NCBI RefSeq assembly: GCF_024713945.1
Contig: NC_134683.1
Location: 188,501 to 252,500, forward strand
Length of the DNA: 64,000 nt
Origin: Dermatophagoides farinae
Taxonomy: Eukaryota; Arthropoda; Arachnida; Sarcoptiformes; Pyroglyphidae
Direction: 5' to 3'
This document shows, one piece after another, positions 51,602 to 64,000 of the stretch. Below the pieces are notes generated by a model. That model ran no database searches. It saw nothing but the letters and a program-made list of their open reading frames with translations, and was not told the DNA's origin. Numbering within the stretch: the stretch's first letter is position 1; each line of letters begins with the position of its first letter. Made by a program: the position numbers and the translations under genes.

Positions 51602-54570
51602 TTTCTGTTTGTATACGAATGATGATTGTTTGTGTTTGCTTCCACTTGCTTTTTCATGACCGGTATAATAACAAGTAAGTATTAGTCATTATTCTATTTA
51701 GAATCATCAGCTGAATAAAATGCAAACACACACAGTGCACACACTACACTCTACTTTTTTTCGCCTTGTTCAGCATTGTTTTGCTTATTGATCGCTTTAT
51801 GCAAACGGCTTAATATGAAGAAAAAAAAATGCTTCGATAACTTTTTCTGTTGGTCCAAGTCCACATATCATGTATGTGAATGAAACGAAAATAGAACAAT
51901 ATCATTTTACCATACTTTTCGGCAGTTTTCTGTATTGAATTTTATTCCAATAATTCCTAGAAAAAAAAATAAAGAACCTCAAAATATGTAAGAAAAAGAA
52001 GAAGAAATGTAAACAAAACAATGAGACATGTACACAGAATATTCCATTTGAACTCGTATGTTCCTGGAATTGTGATTTACATCGAAAAATTCTTTTTTCT
52101 TCTTTCTACCATTTTTTACTATTACTACTACTACTACTTGAACTATTTGTCTATCAATCTGGAGAATATATGTATTCATACTTTCAAGAATATTCTTGAG
52201 AATTTTATTTTTTTTTTGTCAATTGTGTTTATTATTATTATTTTTGTCATTTTCATGTTTGTACACACACACACACTGAATCTTATTGTTACACATCACA
52301 CGATCAACACACACACACACTTGACCAAAAAAATACACTCATGAAAAAAAAAACACAGAAACTCTCAAAAAGTACATACATGAAAATGGAAAAAAATAAA
52401 GATCCGAAAAATGTAGAAAAAATTCACAGGATTTTCATATCATTTTCATTTTCATTTTCATTTTTTTTTGCTTATCTTTGCAAGAATGAAAATACTATGG
52501 TCGTTTTGTAGAAAATTATTACTCTAGTTTTTTGTTCGTTCTATGAACATTTTAAAATTTAATACTTCGAGAGTGAAATAAAACAAATGATGATGATTAT
52601 GATCATTTTGTTTTTGTTTCTCACATTTGAATATGTGAAACAAAATTCTTGTCCAAATATTCAATCGATAAGTGTTGTTGTTGTTGTTGTTTTTAGCAAA
52701 GACAAATAAACTGATACCTCCATCATTATCATCGTCGTCGTATTCAGATGCACGAAATTTTTTCTCGTTTTTTTTGGATGTGTTTTTTTTTTGTTAGTGT
52801 GTAGGCGTATGTCTCGATTGATGATTCAAACAAACATAAAGTAAACAGTTTTCTTTCTTTTTCCGCTCATCATTTTCATCATGATGATGATGATCTAATC
52901 ACCGTCTCTATATTCCATGTAAACAAAAACAAAACGAAGGAAATGAAATTCATGATCTTAAAAGAAATCCTGGATTATTGTAGCATTCTTTTCTGTCTCT
53001 TTCTTTATTTTTCATTGTTATTATTCTGTGCAATATCATAAATTAGATGAAGAAAACGAGAAAATTTGGCTCTAGGTCATTATATTGTGGTGATGGTGGT
53101 CATGGATCTAATTAGATGTCAATAATGGACCTTGATGGTCAATGATGTGTGCGTGTGTGTGATAATTTGTTTGAATGGTCCCACATATATAAAACATTTA
53201 TGAATAACTTTCCTTTTTATATACGACATTCATATAATATTGTGATGATGAGAAAAAAAAATTAAATCGGGATCCGACAACGACAACTCCGGTGATGATG
53301 ATGATGACGATGATGATGGAAGTAAAACCGGATAATTGTCTTCGGGCAAAATTTTCTTTTTTTTACTTCATTACATTTATAATGCTTTTATTACACACAA
53401 TGTAATACACACGCATTGGGCAAAGAGCCCATGAAAAGAAAATGGGACTTCAATCAATAACCAAAAAGGATCATACATGGCGATGATGGTTTGATTGCTT
53501 TGTTCCGTTTATATACGACGTAGTTGGTTGGATTAATCAAAATTAAACATGTGCAAAACAAATGTTTTTTTTTACTTTTTTTGGACCGTTGAAAAATTGT
53601 TTTACTCTGTTTGTGTGGTTTGTTCATAGTTTGATGATTGACAAGGCTTTTCTTTTCAACGGCAATTTTCTTTGATTTTTTTTTTTAAATTACTACTGAT
53701 TGATGATTGATTGATTCTTTGTGTGGCCATATGCATGAAATACAAACATTGGAATCAGGAAAAAAACAAAAGAATCCTTTTCATTGTTGTGTTTGGATTT
53801 GTCCAATATTTTTTTCACCAATCATCTGTGTTCGAGTGAAAAAAATCGACGATGGTACAATGTACAAATCAATTCGACGATTACATAGATTGAAATTAAG
53901 TTGAGAAAAATTTATATTTTATGAATTTTTTCGTAATATAAACACAATGCTAAAAGCTTAGCGCACATTTTGAATTTTTTTTCTTTTTCGTTTTTGGGCT
54001 ATAAATAAAGCTCTTGTAGTGTATAGCATTATTATGTTAATAATTTATTAACACTGTGTTTATGTGTGGGTGTGTGTTTGCATTGCTTTTGCCTGTTTTG
54101 TTTGAGTTTTTTGCCAACATTCTGATCAGAAAGAAAATCGAATCCTGGAGAGAATATTTCATTTTCGTTTTTTTCATCATCTTTTTTTTTATTCGATGAT
54201 TCACTTTACTCATGGATACAGGATCTGATTTTTCATCGTTTTACCGTTATCGTTTATCGAATGAACGAATAAAAAACACGTTGTTGTTGATTTATTTATC
54301 AGCCAATACAGATTTTTCGATGTTTTTTTCCACTAGATTTACATAAGGATATTCCACCTTTGGGATGTATGAGGGCACCAACCAGAACAGAATAACGAGA
54401 AGAAATCAACGAATGCCAATCGCAGTTTGTCTGTTTAGACATTTCTGACATGCATTTCTTACGCAAAACAATAATAGTAATCAAATTGGAATAAAATAGC
54501 ACAAAACACACACGAGAATTGAATGAATCGATTGGATTTTTCTTTCTTTTTCTTTTCATCGTAATTTGGT

Positions 54571-54639
54571 GTATAAACAACACACACATACACACATTTA
54601 AATTATTGATCAGTGTGTGTGTATGTGTGTTGTTTATAC
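54571..54639 (+). repeat. long hairpin with unique-sequence base
   Basis: The left arm starts gtataaacaac at 54571 and continues into CA/TA repeats to about 54597. The right arm ends gttgtttatac at 54639 and mirrors the left, including the single TA interruption. Only one extra dinucleotide unit breaks the pairing, giving a stem of about 25 bp with a loop of about 15 nt. The 11-bp base is not simple repeat, so the complementarity is not just CA pairing with TG. Confidence 0.7.
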
Positions 54640-57600
54640 CCACCCGAGAATGAATCAATTCGTTGCCATTCAAATCGCACAGTTTTCATTTTCTCCATCG
54701 TGAATTTCAATCAGAAAAAATAAAATAAAATCAAAAAACAAAAACAAAAACCAAATCCGAAACGATATTTGTTGTGTTGTGGTCTTGTCATCAGTTAGTT
54801 AGTTGTTCAACATGGTTTGTGGTTTCTATTTTCGCTTGTATTGTGTATTGTGTCCTAAATCTTCAATTTAAACTCTCCAGGTTCAATGGCTGTTGTGTTT
54901 AGCGGAAATATGCGAAAAATTTTATACCCAAAAAACAAATTCCACAAGGGAAAAAACGGAACCAAAAAAAAAACCATTTGATTATCGATTAATATATTGG
55001 TCATTTATTCTTCAGATAATAACCAAAGCAATGGAAAACAATTTACAGACTGCCAGAAATAACAGTTGTGAATAGGCAAAATAATCGTTTTGAATATATT
55101 ATTGCCATTTTTGGGACTGAATTTATTTCAGTTTTTTTTTGTCTTCACCATCACACACACATACACACACAGACGCACACAAAACATGAATGAAAATTAT
55201 TCAGAAGAAAAAGATTTTGAATTTTAAATTTTTTTTTTCTTACAAATTCTTTTTTTTCGTAGGACAAAAACGAATTCAATTTTTTTTTCATTCATTCATT
55301 CATGGCGTTCTATGGTTAATATATCAAGCCTCAAGCATTAGCAGCTGTAGCAGTATTCAATTCAACAGATTCGACGATACATATGGTGATGATGAATAAA
55401 TATGGTAGGCAAGTGTAATACATGTCAATTTTTATTTGGATTTTTTTCCATTGTTTTTCACTACGGTGAAAAGGTTTTTTGTCGGGTTGTATAAATCGAG
55501 TAAAAAAATTTTCAATCTTCACCATTTCACTGTGTTTACTGGAACAATTTATCGAGATAAGTAGTGTATACACAATGAATATTCTTGTTTTTTTTCCACC
55601 ATTTTCGCTGAACAAGATTCTTGTCGAATAGCAATAGAACACAAAAAGGACAACAATTTTCCAAGTTGTTCCAATAACAACAACTTGTCCCTAAAAACAA
55701 AAAAAAAAACGACCATTTGGTTGGAATAATCAAATTAGTTTTTTTTTCTATTTTCTGGATGATTTTTTTTACATTCACTCGCTGTTGTTTTCTGTTTGTT
55801 TCTTCTTTTTTTAGTGTCCACTTTTTTGTTGTCCACATTCAGTTTATTTTATGTGTAATTTTTTTGTTTTTGTCCAATTTTCAGATTCAGAGTTTCAGTC
55901 AATTTGTTCAGAAATTCATTCACTTGACATCGTCATCATCATCTTATTTAATCAAGACTAGAGCGATGTTGTTAAAGTCCAGTGTTCCATTTTTGTGTTC
56001 AGTGAGCCTTGAAAATTTACCAAATTTTTTTTTCTTGTATTTGTCAAAGATTACATCACTTATTATTATCGGTATTGCAATTACCGGGATGATGATTCAT
56101 TGATGAGATTTCATCGGTTTTTCATTTTTCAAAACATACACAAATTCAATTGGATTCGATTCGATCGATTGATCGATAAGGAAAAGTGATCGATTTTTCC
56201 CAACTCATAAATACCTCATATTTATCGCGAATTTTAAGGTTTTTTCCACAAAAATTTTGTCACTGAAACAAAAAAAAAAATTCTCAAAATTATATCGATT
56301 CGATCTTATCAATCGATTTTCCATTGCTTGTAAGAATTTCGATAACATAACTTTATCTTTTATTCACATCTTGTTGTTCACAATGATAAGATTTGTTTTT
56401 TTAGAGGGGGTCATTCATTCATTCATAAATGGCTGTATGAGAGAAAAAAAAATGTTGTCTTTGTGTTGTTATTACATGTCCAAAATGTCGAACAAACAAA
56501 ACGAACAAGGTGTTATTTATTGTTCAACCAATATGTAAAACTATGGTTGTATGGTTTTTTTCCAAATTTCGGACAGTATCCCGAAAAAATAAAAGATGCA
56601 AGTACATTTTTTGAATTTCAATTTGTGTTGTTTAATGCTTTGTTTTGTTGTTGTTTTTATTTCTCTTTCCATGAAACTTTTTTTCCACTTTCCATTTGAA
56701 TAATGTGTTGTTGTTGTTGTTGTTGAATTTAAAATTTTTTCAACGAATAAAAGTTGAAACATGATTTCGAGAGACTAATAATTAAAAGGTTATGTGGTGT
56801 GTGTGTGTGCGTGTGCCGAAAATATAAACTCGATTTGAACAAAAAAAAAAAAAAATAATTTGAAATTGAGCTGAAATTTTCTAGTTTGCAATGAGAAAAA
56901 TGAAAATTTGCATAAATTACCGGAAAGAAGTTTGGTGGATGAAAACTACCAACTAGTGATCCGGTCGAATAATTTTGAATTCATATGTGTGTTCAAATTT
57001 AATTCGGAATTCAGAAAAATCAAACGATGCTGCCACTGCCACATTGATCAACAACAACAACACAACTATTACAGTTTTGCAATCATTGGTCCTGAAATTC
57101 TGATTCCAAATAATAACCAAACAATAAGAAAACAAAGAAAAAACGATGCCCAAATGCAATCGAGCAAAACATTCGACAATTTTTTCGTGCTTTTTCTGCC
57201 ACTGTTGTTGTTGTTGTTGTTGTTCGTTTGTTGGTTAGGTTTGATGGTGATTGAGTGACATATCCGGGTCGATAACAAAACAAAAGCGAAAAAACATTCT
57301 CAATTCATTCTTTGCTGCTGCTGCTGTCGAAATAGAATCGAATTCGAATGTGATCCAGAATGAGTAACGACAACAACAAAAAAATCAAAATCAAAAAAAA
57401 AGAAGAAGTAAAAGTGATAATGAGAAACATCAAAAAAGTCAAAATGAAAAAATTCCGATAACCAAAATCAATGGCGAATGCAATGAAATTCTCTAGTGAT
57501 TTGACCAATTTTTCTCTCTCTCTTTCTTCTGCACCACCATGAAAATATCATCACATCATCACCATCGTAGTGTCATTCTAGTGTTTCACAAACTAAATAA

Positions 57601-59019
57601 CAACTGATCCAGAATGGAGACAAAAAAAACCTGATCAATTTCAATCAGAATTTTTTCGATTTGATTAGATTTTTTGATTCGAAACAAAACGAATGCATCA
57701 AAGAATTAGCATATCATCATTTCGATGTCAGTGTGACACAGCCGGTAGATATTTGTTGTGTGCGACACAATGTCACCCACATGAATCATGCAATGGATAA
57801 TTTAATAATTCATCCACTCACGCAATAATGATGATTTCTATGTTTTTTTGTTTTGTCTTGGGTAGAATTTTTTTTTTGCAGAAACGAAGTAGCCATTACC
57901 ATTCTCATGATGTTAATGTATTTTTGTCCATTCAATCAGAATTGTCTTTGTCGTTCAGTATCACCAACAAGAAGAAAATGAAAAAACAAACGTAAACGAA
58001 TCGTTTTCGATATCAAAAAACAATAACAAATGAGCTCAAGATAAATGGATGGATGATGAACGAAATAATAAAAGTTGAAATTGAAACTTTTTTCTGTTTT
58101 TTTTCTGTACTTTCCAAATGATGGACAATGATCATCATCATTTGAAATTCAGACCAAATTCTAATTTGAAAGGTAATTTTCTTTGGAGAAAAAAAATTTG
58201 CAATTTTCTCTGTGTTTGCAGTACAGTTTTGTTTTTATTCCATTCAATTGAATTCAAAATTAAGCTCATCATCAACACACGAAGATGATGATGATGATGA
58301 TGTGTAGATAATAACTTGCCATTTTGTCTGTGGAAAATTGAATCGTGATAAAACAGAATCGACAGTGTTGTTGTTTTTCTCTGCTGTTGTGTTTGCTTAG
58401 TGTTTAATTTTTTTTCCTTCTGTTTTCACAAAAAAAAAATTCATTCAATCACACACATCCATTTCAGATTATTATCTCGATTTAAATGATGGAAAGTAGA
58501 GAGAAAACATTGACAAGCTTTTTTCTTGTCGCGATGAAATGTTTGCATATACTTTGTGTGTCTGTGTGTTTAGATTCGTTGTTGTTGTCTGTTTTTCTGT
58601 TCGATCCTGGATTACTGTAAAATGTTTCTATCTAATCGTGCGTGTGTGTGTGTTGTTGTTGTTTGGTTTGAACAAATTTTTGATCCAAATTATGTGACTG
58701 ATGAATAAACTGAAAAAACGAATCGAAAATTAAATCAAATTATTATTTGACACATACACTGTGTACCATTCATTAGCACACCATTATCTACTACCTAATC
58801 TGATATTGATGATGATGATAATAATTTTTTTCCAATCAAAATCATCGTTGACTACTACGGAGATTATATTTGTGATGTGTATGTATTCATTTCATTTATT
58901 ACGGATTTTTGTTCATTCATTCATTCATTCATCATTCGGGTATTAAGTCTGTTTGTTAAACATACGGTTATTATTATTTTGAGAAAAAAAAGTTGTCCTT
59001 GTCGTTGTTGTTCATTCAG
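54640..59019. other. repeat-rich noncoding DNA, no gene seen
   Basis: No credible gene. Contents include GTT runs near 56707-56724 and 57203-57224, TG patches near 56800 and 58640, an ATG run near 58285-58302 and a CATT run near 58913-58933. Frames of up to 128 codons (55717-56103) are dominated by F, S, L and I from oligo-T tracts. Confidence 0.7.
57203..57224. repeat. (GTT)7 microsatellite
   Basis: Uninterrupted TTG/GTT run; frames read poly-leucine or poly-asparagine. Confidence 0.9.
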
Positions 59020-59061
59020 TCAAAATGTTTCTCATTTATAATCATATCTTGTGTATCAAAG
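59020..59061 (+). CDS. candidate 42-nt exon with ATG
   Basis: A pyrimidine-rich tract (gttgtccttgtcgttgttgt followed by tcattcag) ends at 59019. A strong donor, caaag|gtaagc, follows at 59062. The 42 nt between them are open in two frames. One frame begins at an ATG (59025) preceded by tcaaa and reads MFLIYNHILCIK, a hydrophobic start; the other reads SKCFSFIIISCVSK. The length is divisible by three. Composition gives no strong coding signal and I recognise no family. It could be a noncoding or first coding exon, or a chance pair of sites. Confidence 0.25.
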
Positions 59062-59379
59062 GTAAGCTCAAAGCTATAATATTATTATGGAACGAAAAAA
59101 AAATCTCAACAAATTCGTTCATTGATGAACGAGAAATTTCGATAATAAATTGAACGATACAATGTTCTTCATCATTTATTATAAGGAATCGATCATAGTA
59201 ATAAAGAAAGAAAGAAAAAAAAATCCAATCCAATTCTTGAATGAAATTCATATTCAACAGTGGCAGCAATACAGATAGACAGACAGACATATATATGATT
59301 TGACGTATCAAACAAAACAAAAAAAAACAGAGAAAGAGAGAAATCGATCTCTTATTGATCCAGATAAATTCTCAAATAA

Positions 59380-59422
59380 TGATGACGATGACGATGACGA
59401 TGATGATGATGATGATGATGAT
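59380..59422. repeat. (GATGAC)3-(GAT)7 compound microsatellite
   Basis: Hexamer GATGAC units pass into pure GAT/ATG units. Confidence 0.9.
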
Positions 59423-60079
59423 GGTCACATCAGAATCTTTGGCATAAAAGTATGTTATGTTGTGCTATGTATGACATGATATGATGAACAACACACACGA
59501 TTCTTTTATGTATCATATAACAGTTTTTTTCTGGATTCGGATTTCCAACTGCAACAACGACAACAACATTTTTGGATCTCTTTCTTTCTTTATATTCTAT
59601 TTTGAAAAACGCTTTCAATGTGTCAAAATTGTCAATGTCAAACATTTTTTTTGTGTATTGTGTATAACGTAAGTGATGGTGCAAGGGGGCAAGAATATAA
59701 CATGTGCCAGTCATCTATAGCCCATATTCAGCTGAAAATGAAAATCTTTTCATCGTTTTTTTCATATATTTGAAGGACAAATATTGCCAGAAAATTGAAA
59801 TATATGACTGGACACACACATTATATCATTTCGATGATTTGATTTAATGTTCAGAACAAAAAAAAGAAAAAAAAATGTCGAAATACAAGCTACAAGCGCG
59901 TGTACTACCACCATCATCCACCAACCAACCAATGTGTCCAAGTCAATTATAATTATTTGTTCATCATCAAAAAAAATGTGTCTTTTCATGTGTTTGTGCC
60001 AATGGCCATGCACAACATAACTCTGTGTGTGTGTGTATTTGATCAATAAAGATGGGTTGGCGACTATATATTTGTGGGC

Positions 60080-60099
60080 GTGTGTGTGTGTGTGTGTGT
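60080..60099. repeat. (GT)10 microsatellite
   Basis: Uninterrupted GT run. Confidence 0.9.
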
Positions 60100-61048
60100 C
60101 TGTAAAGAAATAAGAAAGATTAATTTCCGATTAGATTTGATTTGATTTTTGATCAGATTTCATAATTTGTGTTTATTAAATTTTGATGTAAATATTCTTA
60201 GATTTGACAGCAAAACATACGTTTTTTTCAAACATCGTAATAACAAAGACATTGTGGCAATGTCAAACTCTTCAAACAATTTAGATTGAAATTCAACGGA
60301 AGATAAAAAAGGTCACTTTTAATCACAGAAACGACATTTGATTTTGGCTAGATTGTAAGATGGGAGAAATTCTTTGATTTTATTTACTACTGATGCAGCA
60401 TCGTCAATCAAACATGGCAGCCTGTTTACTTTCATACATTCTTAATAATGATAATGATTATCTCTGGGAAAAATAAAAAAAAATATGAAAATTCCACAAA
60501 AACGGTAATTTAGTTGATTGAAACAACTTATTTCCTTCTGCTGCTGCATAACACACACACACACATTGTACAATGAATCAATGTTTGATGGAGAAAATGA
60601 TGTGGTTGGGGAAAAAAAAGAGAAATCAACCGAAATGTTTCGGAAATCTGCATAAATAATAAAATGATGATGCCAATCTAAAATGATTACTTTGTCTTCT
60701 ATGGCCCATAAAACTGAACGAAACAAAAAAAAATATGGCCGGAACATATGCAAAAAAAAATTTTTTGAAAGATGCATAGAGCCGGAAAAAAATATATATA
60801 ATTCTGCCGAATTCATGAATTGCAATTGGGCGCAATTTTCATTGATTTGAGCATCATAAAAAATGAATAAACAGAAATCAACATGAAAGAAAACCAAAAA
60901 CGAAAGATAACCCAAGAACCAGAAGAAATTGATAATATAAATTGGTCGGCCGGGTCGTCGTTTGTTTTTAGTAGAAGAAAAAAAAATTTTCCAATCAGAA
61001 TCCCAATACCCGGTTATTCAATCAATCAGATTGTATCACTGTGAATCG

Positions 61049-61064
61049 ATCGATCGCGATCGAT
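61049..61064. repeat. 16-bp CpG-containing palindrome
   Basis: atcgatcgcgatcgat is a perfect palindrome built from ATCG units, flanked by further cgat/gatt units. It contains three CpGs, rare in this window. It overlaps DREF-like (ATCGAT) cores, but no promoter context is visible. Confidence 0.7.
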
Positions 61065-61591
61065 TGATAATATATAAATGATAAAATGTAATGAATGTTT
61101 GTTTACCGTGTTCACATCATTCTCATCATCATATCTAGTCCATTCGAATGTGTCTGTTTCAATCAAAAAATGATTTAATTGAAATTCTTGTCTTTTTATG
61201 TCCATCTATGGTCTCTTTATTAGTTGTCGTCATCGGTGAAATCACATTGATTATGAATGTAGAAATCAAATAACTTTTCGGACATTGCACATCATTTATC
61301 GTTATTCATCGATTCATTCATTCATTTTTTGTTGTTACTTGTAAACTTGGCTATTGAAATAGTGTGTGTGTGTGTGTTTTAGTGTGAATCGATAGCTTGT
61401 TGTCAATCGCATTTGTGTGTGTGGCATCATAGTCGTCATATTTCTCGTTTTTGATACACCAAAACCGTAGAAAAAACGACAAAGACTATGATGATGTTCA
61501 ATCAAGCGCAAGTAGCAAAAAGGAGAAAAAACAAAATTTAAAAAAAAGAAGCGAAACTAAAAACATTTCTGATTCCTATATTTCAAATATC

Positions 61592-61617
61592 GATGATGAT
61601 GATGATGATGATGATGA
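61592..61617. repeat. (GAT)8-9 microsatellite
   Basis: Uninterrupted GAT/ATG run; the minus frame gives poly-histidine. Confidence 0.9.
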
Positions 61618-62050
61618 ATCAAAGTAAAAAACCAAAAAAAAAAAAAAATGATGCTGAATGATGATTTCACACGCAGTGAGTTTAAACCGATCCGATTAGA
61701 CCATTGATGATGGCCTATAAATAAAATAAACTCATCTCTTCTTTTACCGGATCCGTGAGAGTGAGCGTGACAAAACAAAAAATTGGTTGAATAACACTGA
61801 TCTCTATATATATTCTGCAATCCTATTGTAAGATATCGATGATGATGATCATCATTTCACTATCTCTCTGATTGTGTGTGTAATGGAATCGATTGTCGTG
61901 TTTCTTCTGTGTGCTTTTTCATATTTTCCACCGCTAAACCAAAATGTGTGCTTTTTGTGTGTCCGTCATATACACATTGTATGAATGATGATGAAAAAAG
62001 ATGACGACCAAAAAATATGATGACAACGATATAGAAAAGAATCGATATAC

Positions 62051-62072
62051 CACATTGAATGAATTCAATGTG
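62051..62072 (+). repeat. short perfect hairpin
   Basis: cacattgaa, loop tgaa, ttcaatgtg: a 9-bp stem with a tight 4-nt loop. Confidence 0.55.
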
Positions 62073-64000
62073 TTCAATTGATTCGATTCAATTCAACCAT
62101 AAAGAAAGAGAGAAAAATCAAACTAAACGAATCTTGCACATTTTTTTTTATTTTCCACAATTTCTTTGTGCTTTTCTCTGTTGAATGTTGTTGTTGTTGT
62201 TTTTTGTTTGTTTGTTTGTTTGTTGTTTACCATTGACTTTCCAAAATATTGCTGCTTTTTATATCGCAGGAGGAGACAGTTGTGAATGACAATGTCATCA
62301 TTGTCTATCTCTCTGTGTGTATGTGTGTGTGTGCTGCTCTGTTTTGTCATTTTCTTTCTTTCATGATTTGATTTTGCCAATTCTTTTGCCATCTTTGGAA
62401 TTCATAATGTGTGTGTATGTGTGTGTGCAAACAGAACAGCTGAGCAATCATCGTCTTTCGTTTAAAGTTTTTTTTTGGAAACAACAAAAACATTATCAAA
62501 TCGAATTGATTCCAAATCCAATTCCAATTCAAATTAATGATTTTTTCGTTCAATCTTCAATCCATCAATGGTGATCATCATGATGATGATATTTGATGAT
62601 GGTCGATAGTTAGAAATGGTGTTCATATTTCCTATCATGATGAGTCCTGATGATGATATCAAAATGAACAAAAAAAAAAGTTTTTTTCTCTCAGAAAAAA
62701 GTTATCGAAATGAATTTTTTTCTCAGAGAGAATTATTTTTCTGTGTGAAAAAAAACGAGAAAATGTATTCCAATAACAACATCAACAATCAATAATCATC
62801 AATGGTTTGATGATGGTTATTTCAAAAGTTCAATGGACATCCAATGATGATGATCATCATTTTGGCTTCGGTAAAAAAAAAATGCCTTTCCTCCCTTTAA
62901 AAAAGTTTTTTCTTCTCTTGTTGAAACAACAGAACGCAAGAGTGGAAAAAAGTTTGTTTGAACAATTCATGATTGCTTCGCCCCCCTCAAAAAAAAAATT
63001 CTTCGATTCTCAACGAAAAAGAAACGATTGGTTTGACTTTTTTCATTTGCTTGGCTAGAATCCATTTGGCTACAAAAAAAATTCCTTCCTTTCGTTTTGT
63101 TCGCTGTTGCCATTAACATTTATTGAATGTTTTGTTTCAGTGTAGTTTTTTTTGTTTAAATGGTAGCTAGTGCGTTTTTTCGTTTGAATTTTTTTCTTCT
63201 TTTTTTTCTTACGTTCACATCATCATACAGAAAAAAAAACATTGACATTAACAATCAAAACACAGACACACAAACATCGTTTGATGATGAAATTTAAAGC
63301 AAAAGAAAAACGGTAAAAAAGTGGGGGACAGAAAACTAAAAAGCATCCACTCGATACATTTTATTATAAAGCTTTTTTGTTTGCTGCATCAATCGATTGA
63401 TCGATCGAAATGTGAAATGAAACAAAACAAGAAACATTCACTATCTCTATGGCTACTTTTTTCATTTTACCAGAATAAAAATGATGATGATGATTCTAAT
63501 CTTTATCCACCCCAATGTTTAAAAAAAAAATGACAAACAATGATTCAGCTCTCTGACATTTTACAAAATGAAATAACAACGTTTCGAACAAACAAACAAA
63601 CAAACAGCAAAAAGGATCGTACCAGAAAATAATAATCAAAAATTTAATGTCTAAACATTTGCCTCTGTTTATTCAATGGCAATTTGATCACATTTTTTTT
63701 CTATCTTCCATTTGAATCAATCAACTGTGAATGATCATGATCATTTGGAGAAAACAACAACGTTTGTATTGAGAGAGAGAGAGCAATTAACTTGATTTCT
63801 AACAAAAAAAAAATGCTTGATTCTTATATGTTCGATTGAAATTTGATTCGATTTTGTTGGGTTTCGATCTCTCTAGTTTCGAACCATTGATTTTTTTCTC
63901 TTTCGATGATGATGCAAACACCAATACACACACACACATTTTCAAAAGAATCACTAGAAAAAAAGACAAATCGAAAGTTAATGACCATCATCTCATCCCA

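Larger units (their letters stand above)
46943..54570. other. repeat-rich noncoding DNA, no gene seen
   Basis: No credible gene. It holds TG at 47600-47619, a long CA tract at 48687-48727, a hairpin at 49195-49224, a degenerate GGAY tetramer array near 49095-49140 (atggatggacggacgaacg), ATG at 50480-50503, a TTTTCG hexamer repeat near 51579-51601 and TTTTCA units near 52430-52465. A TATAAATA box at 54000-54007 is not followed by any recognisable gene. Confidence 0.7.
59062..64000. other. repeat-rich noncoding DNA, no gene seen
   Basis: No credible gene. Contents are a GATGAC/GAT array at 59380-59422, GT at 60080-60099, a 16-bp CpG-rich palindrome at 61049-61064, ATG at 61592-61617, a short hairpin at 62051-62072 and a TTTG run near 62205-62224. 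The 157-codon minus frame at 60442-60915 is F/S-rich and matches nothing I know. Confidence 0.7.

Noticed and set aside
54000-54007. TATAAATA box after a GGGC
   Set aside because: Same reason; no initiator or gene recognisable downstream.
54299-54673. 124-codon minus-strand frame with a fairly complex C-terminal half
   Set aside because: Contains translated CA repeats and part of the long hairpin; no family recognised and splice sites are not convincing.

Overview
The window looks like noncoding DNA from a small, AT-rich arthropod genome. By eye it is roughly 70% A+T, saturated with CA/TG, CAT/ATG, CATT/GAAT, GTT and homopolymer tracts, with no operons, ribosome binding sites or long reading frames. 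The microsatellite style (CAT, ATTC and TG tracts between oligo-A/T) resembles house-dust-mite DNA (Dermatophagoides or another astigmatid mite). That assignment is inference from texture only. I found no rRNA, tRNA, CRISPR array or complete protein-coding gene. The longest open frames (up to about 183 codons) are mostly translated microsatellites (runs of H, D, I, V, CV or TH) and I do not treat them as genes. The likeliest setting is the interior of one or more very large introns, or a gene desert.

The readable structure is sparse. (1) At 13138-14524 lies a hAT-like DNA element with 11-bp terminal inverted repeats, GGAACCGG-rich subterminal ends and an 8-bp duplication of the CA tract it entered. 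It carries no recognisable transposase. Inside it are two decayed pieces resembling a non-LTR retrotransposon (a GDFNA endonuclease-like motif and a reverse-transcriptase C-terminal segment), plus a near-canonical heat shock element. (2) At 46771-46942 lies a 172-bp pogo/Tigger-like miniature element flanked by TA. (3) At 37656-37691, minus strand, is a 36-nt candidate exon with textbook splice sites, one open frame and a Kozak-like ATG; a CT microsatellite serves as its polypyrimidine tract. A second candidate exon of 42 nt is at 59020-59061, plus strand. (4) Two inverted, arthropod-CTCF-like motifs lie about 40 bp apart at 7040-7103, with a weaker one at 16997-17010. (5) Several long imperfect or perfect hairpins occur, notably at 54571-54639, 17109-17146 and 24792-24840.

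Region by region: 1-13137 is simple-repeat-rich noncoding DNA with the CTCF-like pair; 13138-14524 is the nested transposon; 14525-37650 is noncoding DNA with a few weak coding-like patches (24049-24188, 26184-26680); 37651-46770 holds the minus-strand exon candidate and a weak terminal-exon-like patch at 41760-41896; 46771-46942 is the miniature element; the remainder to 64000 is again repeat-rich noncoding DNA with hairpins and the 42-nt exon candidate. No genes can be shown to work together here. The exon candidates lie on opposite strands and cannot be assigned to one transcript from this window.
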